Assembly: GCA_021159475.1 (NCBI GenBank)
Contig: JAGGRS010000179.1
Span: 1-5,897, forward strand
Direction: 5' to 3'
DNA from: Candidatus Methanophagales archaeon
GTDB taxonomy: Archaea > Halobacteriota > Syntropharchaeia > Alkanophagales > Methanospirareceae
Length of the DNA: 5,897 nucleotides
Below are positions 5,877 to 5,897 of the stretch, piece after piece. Within the stretch, counting starts at the first letter, position 1. Every line of letters starts with the position of its first letter. A program made the translations under genes and the position numbers. The notes below the pieces were generated by a model. The model was given only the letters and a program-made list of their open reading frames with translations, was not told the DNA's origin and made no database searches.

Positions 5877-5897
5877 GAAAGCACAATATTGCCAATT

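Noticed and set aside
1..5897. CRISPR array, tRNA or rRNA gene
   Set aside because: No regularly spaced repeats, cloverleaf-like sequences or rRNA-like conserved stretches were seen on either strand.

Overview
The window looks archaeal, most likely from a euryarchaeote of the methanogen/ANME type. The evidence is archaeal-style secretion genes, an arginine and isoleucine codon bias towards AGG/AGA and ATA, TATA-like boxes placed for short-leader transcripts, and the remains of an archaeal-type UMP kinase. The lineage is inferred from gene content and style, not from a marker gene.

Most of the window is a type IV pilus-like (archaellum/Tad-related) assembly locus arranged as two divergent arms around an AT-rich intergenic region at 970-1117. 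The left arm runs on the minus strand. It has a MinD/ParA-type ATPase with a basic, MinD-like C-terminal tail (169-969), followed by the start of a pilin-like or pseudopilin-like membrane protein that runs off the left edge (1-218). These two genes appear to overlap by about 50 bases across a six-base tandem repeat. The right arm runs on the plus strand. It has a TadA/FlaI/GspE-type assembly ATPase (1118-2860), a large two-domain FlaJ/TadC-type membrane platform (2850-4748, overlapping the ATPase gene by 11 bases), and a small KaiC/RAD55/FlaH-like protein whose P-loop is lost (4757-5368).

The genes fit one model. The ATPase powers the membrane platform, the small RecA-fold protein may act as a FlaH-like regulatory or scaffold subunit without ATPase activity, the MinD-like protein may place the machine in the cell (as TadZ/CpaE does for Tad pili and MinD4 for haloarchaeal archaella), and the left-edge protein is a candidate filament or minor-pilin component.

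Right of the operon lies a 200-base gap with a hairpin and T-run terminator candidate (5464-5491) and a TATA-like promoter (5526-5538). That promoter feeds a decayed pyrH (UMP kinase) relic at 5570-5787, which lacks the N-terminal GGS loop, a central block and the C-terminal half, and changes frame in the middle. The last 110 bases have no gene. They hold a strong hairpin (5850-5876) nested in an inverted repeat (AATTGGC/GCCAATT) whose second arm ends at the window edge.
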